A DNA stretch of 6,223 bases from Caldisericia bacterium (GTDB lineage: Bacteria; Caldisericota; Caldisericia; UBA6126): positions 1 to 6,223 of the forward strand of contig JAQVYZ010000064.1 in assembly GCA_028708485.1 (NCBI GenBank), given 5' to 3'. Shown piece by piece: positions 1 through 5,337 of the stretch. A model generated the notes under the pieces. It was not told the origin of the DNA. It did not search any database and was given only the letters and a program-made list of their open reading frames with translations. The position numbers and the translations under genes were made by a program. How positions within the stretch are numbered: position 1 is the stretch's first letter; each line of letters starts with the position of its first letter.

Positions 1-299
1 TTCTTGTGTAAGGTGTCTGGATGCCCTTTTACATATAAACATGGAGGCATGCTCTTCTGATTCTTCAACTGAAGCGGGTAATCGGTTGTATTATATTCGA
101 GTAGGCTGATATTGTTCTGTGCGCATAATGGAAGTTCTAGCCGTAAAAAATCCTCCACGTCGCTTTCTATAAGCCTGGCTCGCAAGGAATCCGGAAGATC
201 CCGAAAAGAAAAGTTTTTGATTAATTCATACTCTTTATATTTCAGCGTTTTCTTGATATAGATTAAGTAAGTATAACGAACAAAAAGATGGGAAAGCAT
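1..299 (-). CDS. dprA: DprA/Smf-like DNA-processing protein, N-terminal part (cut by left edge)
   Basis: This frame was found by reading the minus strand downstream of the phosphorylase gene. It opens at an ATG at 297-299, stays open for 99 codons and leaves the window. Around residues 65-95 it has the hallmark entry into the DprA Rossmann-like domain: a short Ile-Ser-Leu-Leu strand, then Asp-Tyr-Pro, Leu, a Pro-Pro pair and Leu-Tyr-Val-Lys-Gly. In known DprA proteins this domain binds single-stranded DNA and loads RecA during natural transformation, acting in the cytoplasm. The N-terminal part (residues 1-60), where a helix-hairpin-helix/SAM-like domain usually sits, is divergent and lacks an obvious Gly-x-Gly hairpin. 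The start lies 3 bases after the upstream stop, in the same frame, and has no clear Shine-Dalgarno site, so translation may depend on ribosomes ending the upstream gene. The catalogue of core DprA motifs lies outside the window, so the call rests on this segment. Confidence 0.75.
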   Translation of the reverse strand, partial: MLSHLFVRYTYLIYIKKTLKYKEYELIKNFSFRDLPDSLRARLIESDVEDFLRLELPLCAQNNISLLEYNTTDYPLQLKNQKSMPPCLYVKGHPDTLHK

Positions 300-302
300 A
301 AT

Positions 303-1028
303 CTATAGAATCGAATTGATAAATCTTCCAACGATTTCCTGAAGCTTTTGAGAAGCCGTGTTCATAACTGCTTCCACTTCCAAATGCGTCAGTGGTGTAT
401 CAGAATATCCGGCAGCAAAATTGGTAGAGATACAGAGCGAGGAATACTCGATCCCCAGTTCATTAGCCAAGCTGACTTCAGGGTAGCTGGTCATATTCAC
501 TGCGTCAGCCCCAAGAATCGAAAAAGCTTTAATCTCAGCTGGTGTTTCAAATCGAGGACCTTCTGTTACTGCGAGTACGATCTTGCTTTTAAAGGAGTAC
601 CCTAAAGAGATTAACGCAGACTCTAAGATGGTATTTAATCTGACAGAGTAAGGATGGGTCATGTCCGTATGGTGGATTCCATCTTCAAAGGAATGATAGA
701 AAGTATGGTCCCGGTTTTTGGTAAAATCCATAAATTGCGTCACGATTCCAAATGTTCCCGGGGTAAAATCAGCAAGAATAGCCCCTGCGGCTGCTGTTGC
801 CAGAACACTCTTCACACCAATCTGTTGGAGTGCGAACAGGTTCGCTTTATAAAGAATTTTATGCGGAGGCAGGATGTGGTTTGCTCCATGTCTGGGAAGA
901 AAAATCAAGCGTTTCCCATGGTGTTCAATCTCTCGGTAAACAGACAGACCAAAAGGGGTTTCAACTGTTTTTTCGCAAAGTTGGAATCCAAAGTCATACA
1001 AGCCTGTTCCGCCTATTATTGCTAACAT
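303..1028 (-). CDS. S-methyl-5'-thioinosine phosphorylase (MTAP/PNP family, 6-oxopurine type)
   Basis: This is a trimeric-type purine nucleoside phosphorylase of 241 residues, close to family length. Visible motifs are Gly-Gly-Thr-Gly at residues 6-9 and Leu-Pro-Arg-His-Gly at 44-48 (phosphate binding), Pro-Pro-His at 54-56, Glu-Gly-Pro-Arg-Phe-Glu-Thr at 156-162, and Met-Thr at 179-180 followed by Pro-Glu. Where MTA phosphorylases carry an Asp-x-Asp pair for adenine recognition, this protein has Asn203-Phe-Ala-Ala-Gly. From memory this matches the Asn-Pro-Ala-Ala-Gly of the characterised Pseudomonas aeruginosa methylthioinosine phosphorylase. The predicted reaction is methylthioinosine plus phosphate to hypoxanthine and 5-methylthioribose-1-phosphate, in the cytoplasm. 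The start overlaps the end of the upstream MTA deaminase gene by 7 bases and has an AGAGG site 9 bases before it. The alternative is a general inosine/guanosine phosphorylase; the neighbour favours methylthioinosine. Confidence 0.88.
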   Translation of the reverse strand: MLAIIGGTGLYDFGFQLCEKTVETPFGLSVYREIEHHGKRLIFLPRHGANHILPPHKILYKANLFALQQIGVKSVLATAAAGAILADFTPGTFGIVTQFMDFTKNRDHTFYHSFEDGIHHTDMTHPYSVRLNTILESALISLGYSFKSKIVLAVTEGPRFETPAEIKAFSILGADAVNMTSYPEVSLANELGIEYSSLCISTNFAAGYSDTPLTHLEVEAVMNTASQKLQEIVGRFINSIL

Positions 1029-2308
1029 TCCGTGATGCCTCTGTAAATTTTGGTAAATTCTTTTTGAATCGTTTTTTCATCAAAAGTGAGGATCTGATTA
1101 TTTTTCATGATCCACTTTCCATCAATCATGACATGTTCCACTTCATTTCCCTGCGCTGAATACATGAGATGAGACAGTAAGTTTTCTTGAGGAAATAAAT
1201 GTGAATAATCCTTACGAATGAATATCAAGTCGGCTTTTCCACCAGGCTGAATCCCATGTGTCTGATGAGGAAAGAAAAAGGAGGCAGGATTTTGATAGAG
1301 AAGCAGGTAAAATATTTGACGAGGAAAGAATGTTGCTTCTTTTTCCGATACTTTGCTCAGTAAGGATGCCAGATGAATCTCTTTAAACAAGTTTAGTTGG
1401 TTATTAGACGCGGCACCGTCTGTGCCTATAGCCATACGGATGCCCATTTTCAAATACTGGTTAACCGGAGCAATACCGGAAGCCAATTTACAATTGGAAC
1501 TCGGATTATGCACCACCAGGACTGTATGATCGCGTAAAATCATTTGTTCTTGTTCAGACGTAAAAACACAATGGGCCGCAACGACAGGTCGTTTGAACAG
1601 ACCAATTTGTTTCATTAACTCAATCGGTCGACAATGATACTTTGCCTGTATATTCTTTACTTCTGATTCAGTTTCATTCAAGTGGATGTGAATCCCGGTA
1701 TCTATTTCTTCTGCAGTCATGACTACCTTTTCCAGATAATCCGGTGAACAGGTGTAAGGTGCATGGGGACCCATAAAAAAGGAAATTTTCTGATCACCCA
1801 TCTCTTTAAGCTGATGGTATAGTTCTTTGCTCTGAAGCAAACCGGGATCACCCTTTGGGTCCATTAAACCTAAGGAAAGATTCGCTCTGATTCCGGCTAC
1901 GGAACAAGCTTTGGCAATTTCCTCTACGAAAAAGTACATATCAGAAAAAAATGTGCAGCCGTTATGCAGTAATTCGGCAATCCCCAATAATGAACTAAAA
2001 TAGACTGCTTCGTTATACAGTTTGTCTTCTAAGGGGAATATTTTTGTGTGTAACCATTCTGAAAGCGGAAGGTCATCCCCTAATCCTCTGAAAAGAACCA
2101 TTGGGATGTGGGTATGGCAATTCATTAATCCCGGCATAATTAGATAGGAGGAAGATGGTACCACCGATTCAAAATGATGATCCCTTAAAGGATCAATCTC
2201 TATCGGGTAAATAGACTGAATCAAACCATCCTGAATGGCAATATGTCCGATTCTTAGGTTTCCATGGTGATCTATGTAGGTAGAATCTTTGCATAATGTC
2301 GGAAGCAT
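1022..2308 (-). CDS. mtaD: 5-methylthioadenosine/S-adenosylhomocysteine deaminase (MtaD family amidohydrolase)
   Basis: This 428-residue amidohydrolase-superfamily protein has a complete set of metal and active-site motifs: Pro-Gly-Leu-Met-Asn-Cys-His65-Thr-His67 (metal ligands), Glu94, Gly-Pro-His182-Ala-Pro-Tyr-Thr, His207-Ile-His209-Leu-Asn-Glu-Thr-Glu, Ala-Ala-His246-Cys, His-Asn-Pro-Ser-Ser-Asn (267-272) and Ile-Gly-Thr-Asp297-Gly, the last being the usual metal-binding Asp. A C-terminal Gly-Gly-Lys-Ala-Asp-Leu near 356-361 marks the return to the small beta domain. By family knowledge it hydrolyses the 6-amino group of 5'-methylthioadenosine and S-adenosylhomocysteine to give the inosine forms and ammonia, in the cytoplasm with a divalent metal. 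The start is 6 bases after the preceding stop with a GGAAG site about 11 bases upstream, a rather long spacing. The 7-base overlap with the phosphorylase suggests coupled translation. Related deaminases of other aminated rings (SsnA, guanine deaminase-like) are alternatives, but the His/Glu pattern and the neighbour fit MtaD. Confidence 0.9.
   Translation of the reverse strand: MLPTLCKDSTYIDHHGNLRIGHIAIQDGLIQSIYPIEIDPLRDHHFESVVPSSSYLIMPGLMNCHTHIPMVLFRGLGDDLPLSEWLHTKIFPLEDKLYNEAVYFSSLLGIAELLHNGCTFFSDMYFFVEEIAKACSVAGIRANLSLGLMDPKGDPGLLQSKELYHQLKEMGDQKISFFMGPHAPYTCSPDYLEKVVMTAEEIDTGIHIHLNETESEVKNIQAKYHCRPIELMKQIGLFKRPVVAAHCVFTSEQEQMILRDHTVLVVHNPSSNCKLASGIAPVNQYLKMGIRMAIGTDGAASNNQLNLFKEIHLASLLSKVSEKEATFFPRQIFYLLLYQNPASFFFPHQTHGIQPGGKADLIFIRKDYSHLFPQENLLSHLMYSAQGNEVEHVMIDGKWIMKNNQILTFDEKTIQKEFTKIYRGITEC
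1038..1042 (-). promoter_or_regulatory. Ribosome binding site of the phosphorylase, inside the end of mtaD
   Basis: The minus-strand sequence AGAGG lies 9 bases before the ATG at 1026-1028. It sits within the last codons of mtaD. It supports the chosen start, which puts the Gly-Gly-Thr-Gly phosphate loop at residues 6-9 as in the family. Confidence 0.6.
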
Positions 2309-2314
2309 GAACGG

Positions 2315-3328
2315 TTATACTTCCGGAATCGTGATCTGAATCTCTTCGTTAAGTTTTGTTAATGTGAAGGATAATATGGTTTTCGTCATTTTTCCCAAAT
2401 CGGTTAGGGTGTTGGCAGATTGGGAATCATCTGTGAGGATCCCTTTATAAAGGCGGAGGTTTTCTTCGCCTACGAAGAAAATAATATCTCTTTTTCCACT
2501 TAGAACGTTCCAGCTTGCTTGGTACTTTAAGACTCTAATTTCCTTATACTTAATCTCTTTTCCCTGTTCATTAGTAGCTTGAGGGGGGAGTTCATTCTGT
2601 AAAAACAGCTTTCCTGCGGGATCCTCAAATAGCGTGTCCAAGCTATCATATAAAAAGCTGGACGGATCCTCGGTTCCCTGGAAAAGATTCAAAATATCGG
2701 TTGGTTCCTGGAGTTTTACCGGGGGAATTTTCTCCTCATCGATTTTTTGCCATTGAGTGTTTACATTATCGCGGTAAAAAAGAAATTCTTTCGTTTTAAT
2801 CATCTCTCGGTTAGCGATTAAATTACCTGTTTTATCATCTTGAAGCCATTTAAAATGCATGCTTCCTTCCAATGAAATCTCATACAAGGAATAAGCGACA
2901 GTCTCTTCCTCTTCTCCTTGATTGTTCACCCAAGTGCTTCTAAATGAGTAGCTTTTTGCAGATTGAAGGTCTTTTTGAGCCATGCGCAGTATATTCGCAA
3001 AAGTGATAGGCTCCAGCGTTACAATCAATTTATTGCTTTTTTGGATTGTTTGATAGTTTAGGTTGGCACTGTAGGTTTTATAACCATTTTTCTCAATGAC
3101 AAGTTTATGAGAACCAAACAAAGGAACGTTCGATTGGAAATATCCTTGATTATCGGTAAAATAGGATTTTTCATCTATTCTGACAGTGGCTTGCGCAAGT
3201 GGTTTTTCCTCGACCGAATCATATACTGTTGCTTCTATGTGCATACCTGTTGAAATATAAAAAAATATGCTGATGATGAGCAATAAAACAATAGCAAAAA
3301 TGATGAATAAAACCGGCTTTTTTTTCAT
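2315..3328 (-). CDS. Membrane-anchored protein with carboxypeptidase-regulatory-like domain and LolA/LppX-like region
   Basis: I do not recognise a named gene. The 337-residue protein starts with a Lys-rich tip and one hydrophobic segment (about 7-26) with no lipobox Cys, so it should be membrane-anchored and face outward. Residues about 30-106 form a small beta domain of the carboxypeptidase regulatory-like/PEGA kind: Ile-Glu-Ala-Thr-Val-Tyr-Asp, Pro-Leu-Ala-x-Ala-Thr-Val, Thr-Asp-Asn-Gln-Gly-Tyr-Phe, then Gly-Ser-His-Lys-Leu-Val-Ile-x-Lys-Asn-Gly-Tyr. Residues about 112-337 alternate polar and hydrophobic strands (Ser-Tyr-Ser-Phe-Arg-Ser-Thr; Glu-Phe-Leu-Phe-Tyr-Arg-Asp; Gln-Trp-Gln-Lys-Ile) and end in a strand leading to Ile-Thr-Ile-Pro, resembling LolA/LppX/DUF6612-type half-barrels that bind hydrophobic ligands. 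An AGGA site lies 9 bases before the start, which is 21 bases after the upstream stop. A role in envelope lipid or protein handling is inference. Confidence 0.75.
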   Translation of the reverse strand: MKKKPVLFIIFAIVLLLIISIFFYISTGMHIEATVYDSVEEKPLAQATVRIDEKSYFTDNQGYFQSNVPLFGSHKLVIEKNGYKTYSANLNYQTIQKSNKLIVTLEPITFANILRMAQKDLQSAKSYSFRSTWVNNQGEEEETVAYSLYEISLEGSMHFKWLQDDKTGNLIANREMIKTKEFLFYRDNVNTQWQKIDEEKIPPVKLQEPTDILNLFQGTEDPSSFLYDSLDTLFEDPAGKLFLQNELPPQATNEQGKEIKYKEIRVLKYQASWNVLSGKRDIIFFVGEENLRLYKGILTDDSQSANTLTDLGKMTKTILSFTLTKLNEEIQITIPEV

Positions 3329-3349
3329 CCAATCACGTCCTGTTAACTA

Positions 3350-3763
3350 TTAATTAAGTGAATCAACAATCAACCATTTTTTTAGTGTTTTATTGTATTC
3401 AACCACATACGAACCATTTGCTTCGGTTTTACGGCCTTTTTCTTTTGAATATAAAACGAAAGCTACGATCTTTTGGCTGACTCTGCTTGTTTCCCTGACT
3501 TGGATGACTTTTATCCTCTCGTACACGGTTCCATGCTGTCTGGAATTATCAAATAAAGCAGAAAATTCTTCCAGAGTTCCTTTGTTGGTTTTAATAGTCC
3601 CATCAATCAGTGCGTACGCTTTATCATATTTTTCTTCAATGATGTAGCTAAAATACTGTCTGACCGTTTTTTGGGGAGTGGGAATGAATGATTTGATAAC
3701 AATAAATAGCAACAGGATAAGTAGTATTGCGCCAGCAAGATAGAGCCAGATATTCTTTTTCAT
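3350..3763 (-). CDS. Small membrane-anchored NTF2-like (DUF4878-like) protein, copy B
   Basis: This is an unrecognised protein of 137 residues. It has a Lys-Lys tip, one membrane segment at about 5-24, then Phe-Ile-Pro-Thr-Pro (26-30) and a soluble body. The body runs helix (Arg-Gln-Tyr-Phe), Tyr-Asp-Lys-Ala-Tyr-Ala-Leu-Ile-Asp-Gly (46-55), Glu-Glu-Phe-Ser, a Gly-Thr turn, and several beta strands ending in Gly-Ser-Tyr-Val-Val-Glu and Trp-Leu-Ile-Val. That order, a helical opening in which the substrate-like 'Ala-Tyr-x-x-Ile-Asp' helix is followed by a curved sheet, is typical of NTF2-fold proteins of the DUF4878 kind. It is a clear paralogue of the gene just upstream (9-base gap). No catalytic residues can be assigned. 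The body probably faces outside the membrane, where such domains act as ligand- or partner-binding modules; this is inference. The start is supported by a strong AGGAG site 6 bases away. Confidence 0.8.
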   Translation of the reverse strand: MKKNIWLYLAGAILLILLLFIVIKSFIPTPQKTVRQYFSYIIEEKYDKAYALIDGTIKTNKGTLEEFSALFDNSRQHGTVYERIKVIQVRETSRVSQKIVAFVLYSKEKGRKTEANGSYVVEYNKTLKKWLIVDSLN

Positions 3764-3769
3764 GTCACA

Positions 3770-3774
3770 CTCCT
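3770..3774 (-). promoter_or_regulatory. Ribosome binding site of NTF2-like copy B, overlapping the stop of copy A
   Basis: The minus-strand AGGAG lies 6 bases before the ATG at 3761-3763. It shares bases with the TAG stop of the upstream paralogue (3773-3775), so termination and re-initiation happen on the same few bases. It is the strongest Shine-Dalgarno site among these genes. Confidence 0.7.
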
Positions 3775-4258
3775 AAGGATTAGTTTGGGTAGTAGTTTCC
3801 CCCGTTTTTACAGAGGTGGCTTTTTTGTTTAAGTGAGAAATATTTTCAACAATTCGCCAACCCTTGGAGGGAATATTCTCTAACACATAGGTACCATATG
3901 TCGGGGTCATTTTTCCGTTAAACAAAACCGTTACCTCTACTTCTACTGATCTTTGATTCACTTTTTCCCATTTATCCACGGAAACAATCTTGATGCTTTT
4001 TGTTCTGGTGCCGTTTTCTAATGCTTGATAGTACTCTTTGGAAAACTTCTCAAAACTGCCCCGTTTGATTTTATACTGACCATCAATCATGTTATAGGCT
4101 TTTTCGTAATTCTGCTCCCTCAAAGCGACAAAGAAATTTCGCATAGTTTTAGTAGGAGTGGGGATAAACATATAGACTATGAAGGAAAGTAATCCTATGA
4201 TGAGGACAGTAACGATTAAGTACTCAACGATCTTTAAAAATTGTTGGAAGTTTTTCAT
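3773..4258 (-). CDS. Small membrane-anchored NTF2-like (DUF4878-like) protein, copy A
   Basis: This is an unrecognised protein of 161 residues. A single membrane segment at about 11-32 is followed directly by Phe-Ile-Pro-Thr-Pro (31-35), then Lys-Thr-Met-Arg-Asn-Phe-Phe, Tyr-Glu-Lys-Ala-Tyr-Asn-Met-Ile-Asp-Gly (51-60), Phe-Glu-Lys-Phe-Ser, a Gly-Thr turn, and strands ending in Gly-Thr-Tyr-Val-Leu-Glu and Gly-Trp-Arg-Ile-Val. It aligns along nearly its whole length with the next gene, and differs mainly by a Thr/Lys-rich tail after residue 144. The fold looks NTF2-like; the function is unknown. The ATG overlaps the stop of the upstream isomerase as ATGA, a classic sign of coupled translation, and AGAGGG lies 8 bases before it. 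The tandem pair and the isomerase context suggest an accessory role in folding or envelope quality control (inference). Confidence 0.8.
   Translation of the reverse strand: MKNFQQFLKIVEYLIVTVLIIGLLSFIVYMFIPTPTKTMRNFFVALREQNYEKAYNMIDGQYKIKRGSFEKFSKEYYQALENGTRTKSIKIVSVDKWEKVNQRSVEVEVTVLFNGKMTPTYGTYVLENIPSKGWRIVENISHLNKKATSVKTGETTTQTNP
4255..4258 (-). other. ATGA start/stop overlap between isomerase and NTF2-like copy A
   Basis: On the minus strand the four bases ATGA contain both the start of copy A and the TGA stop of the parvulin gene. This supports both ends and suggests translational coupling and matched production of the two membrane proteins. Confidence 0.85.
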
Positions 4259-5328
4259 TCAATTTTCCCTCTGATTTTATCCCACCAGTTCAGCAAGCTT
4301 TCCCAAGGGCTTCCCAGCACAACTCTGCTCTCGTATTTTTCTGTGAGTCGATACATAAAAGAATCTACGGCGCTGTTCTGTTTAATAGCGATTAAATCTT
4401 TTTTTACATCGTCTTTTATTTGTTCGTAGGTTTTAGTTTCAGCTGCTTTTCTCTCTTTCACGATAAAAACATACCAAGCATCTCTGCCTTGCATGACGCT
4501 GGGTTTGTTTAAAGGCATATCGGGATGAAAAACATTGTCGCTGATTTCTTTATATAAAGAATCCCTTGTCTGCCAGCCGATATCACCACCATTTTGTGCA
4601 GCATCGCTGGATAATGACTTTTCTCTTGCAAGTTGGGTAAAGTCTTTCCCTTCCTGTAATTCCTTTAGGATCTTTTTTGAATCCTCTTCCGAATTGACAG
4701 AAATTAATAACACATGCGCTTGTTCGGGAATGTTATAGTTTGCTGCGTATTGGGAATAATGTTCTTTAAGTTCTTCTTCGGTAGCGGTTACCTCATTTTT
4801 AACCGGTTCCAATACTTTATTGTACAAAGACTGTTCGCGCATATCTCTTCTAAAGGATTTGTAAGAAATGCGGTACTCAGCCAAGGCGGATTTGACATCC
4901 ACAACTCCATTAGGATCGCCATTATTGAGAGCAAGCTTAAAGGCGGCTACTTCTTTGTCAATATCAGCTTTGGTAACCTTGATATGCATTTCCTCCCTGG
5001 CATACAGGTAAAGGCATTTTAATTTAAGCAGGTTTTCCCAAGCTTTAGAATCGATCGTATTCTGCATATCCTGTTTTTCTTGTTCATCTGCATTTTTTAG
5101 CGTCTCCTCAAAATTGGAAGGGGTTAAACGCTTTTTTTCAAGCTCTATTTCTGCTTTTGTGATAGTTTGCGATCCAATTCTCGCTACAATGTCTCTGGTT
5201 TGAAAAAGCCAAGTGAATACGATCGCGAAAACGATCAGTAATACAGCTGGTATTGCCAGGAACCAGTAACGTTTCGAAGCATTCTTTTGCTTTTTTAACA
5301 GAGAAGGTTGTTTTTTTCTTGCCATCAT
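4255..5328 (-). CDS. Membrane-anchored parvulin-type peptidyl-prolyl isomerase (PrsA/SurA-like foldase)
   Basis: This 357-residue protein has a basic N-terminus (Lys/Arg to residue 20), one membrane segment at about 22-42 without a lipobox Cys, and then a SurA-N/PrsA-like helical region (about 46-195) beginning with Val-Ala-Arg-Ile-Gly-Ser-Gln-Thr-Ile-Thr. A PPIC parvulin domain follows at about 200-293: Gln-Ala-His205-Val-Leu-Leu-Ile holds the usual first catalytic His, then Leu-Gln-Glu-Gly-Lys-Asp-Phe, Gly-Gly-Asp-Ile-Gly-Trp (247-252), and Ala-Trp-Tyr-Val where a second His sits in some parvulins. It should act outside the membrane as a chaperone/prolyl isomerase for exported proteins. Bacillota PrsA is usually a lipoprotein; this one seems anchored by an uncleaved helix. 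Two ATGs are adjacent (5328 and 5325): AGAGAG is 2 bases from the first and 5 from the second, so the second may be the true start. The C-terminal Gly-Ser-Pro-Trp motif is shared with the upstream gene. Confidence 0.88.
   Translation of the reverse strand: MMARKKQPSLLKKQKNASKRYWFLAIPAVLLIVFAIVFTWLFQTRDIVARIGSQTITKAEIELEKKRLTPSNFEETLKNADEQEKQDMQNTIDSKAWENLLKLKCLYLYAREEMHIKVTKADIDKEVAAFKLALNNGDPNGVVDVKSALAEYRISYKSFRRDMREQSLYNKVLEPVKNEVTATEEELKEHYSQYAANYNIPEQAHVLLISVNSEEDSKKILKELQEGKDFTQLAREKSLSSDAAQNGGDIGWQTRDSLYKEISDNVFHPDMPLNKPSVMQGRDAWYVFIVKERKAAETKTYEQIKDDVKKDLIAIKQNSAVDSFMYRLTEKYESRVVLGSPWESLLNWWDKIRGKIE
4267..4272 (-). promoter_or_regulatory. Ribosome binding site of NTF2-like copy A
   Basis: The minus-strand AGAGGG lies 8 bases before the ATG at 4256-4258, inside the final codons of the isomerase gene. 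It supports the overlapping start. Confidence 0.6.
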
Positions 5329-5337
5329 TGCTCTCTT

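Noticed and set aside
303..1028. Direct MTA phosphorylase (MtnP)
   Set aside because: The Asp-x-Asp adenine-recognition element is replaced by Asn203 and Ala205, and the deaminase next door provides the inosine-type substrate.
348..1159. Open plus-strand frames opposite the phosphorylase and the end of mtaD
   Set aside because: They lie antisense to a conserved enzyme pair, show no family motif, and have no good ribosome site; they are shadows of the minus-strand genes.
3316..3326. T-run resembling a terminator
   Set aside because: There is no stem before it, and on the coding strand it is the run of Lys codons at the start of the LolA/LppX-like protein.
5311..5317. Second T-run resembling a terminator
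   Set aside because: It encodes the Lys-rich N-terminus of the isomerase and has no paired stem.
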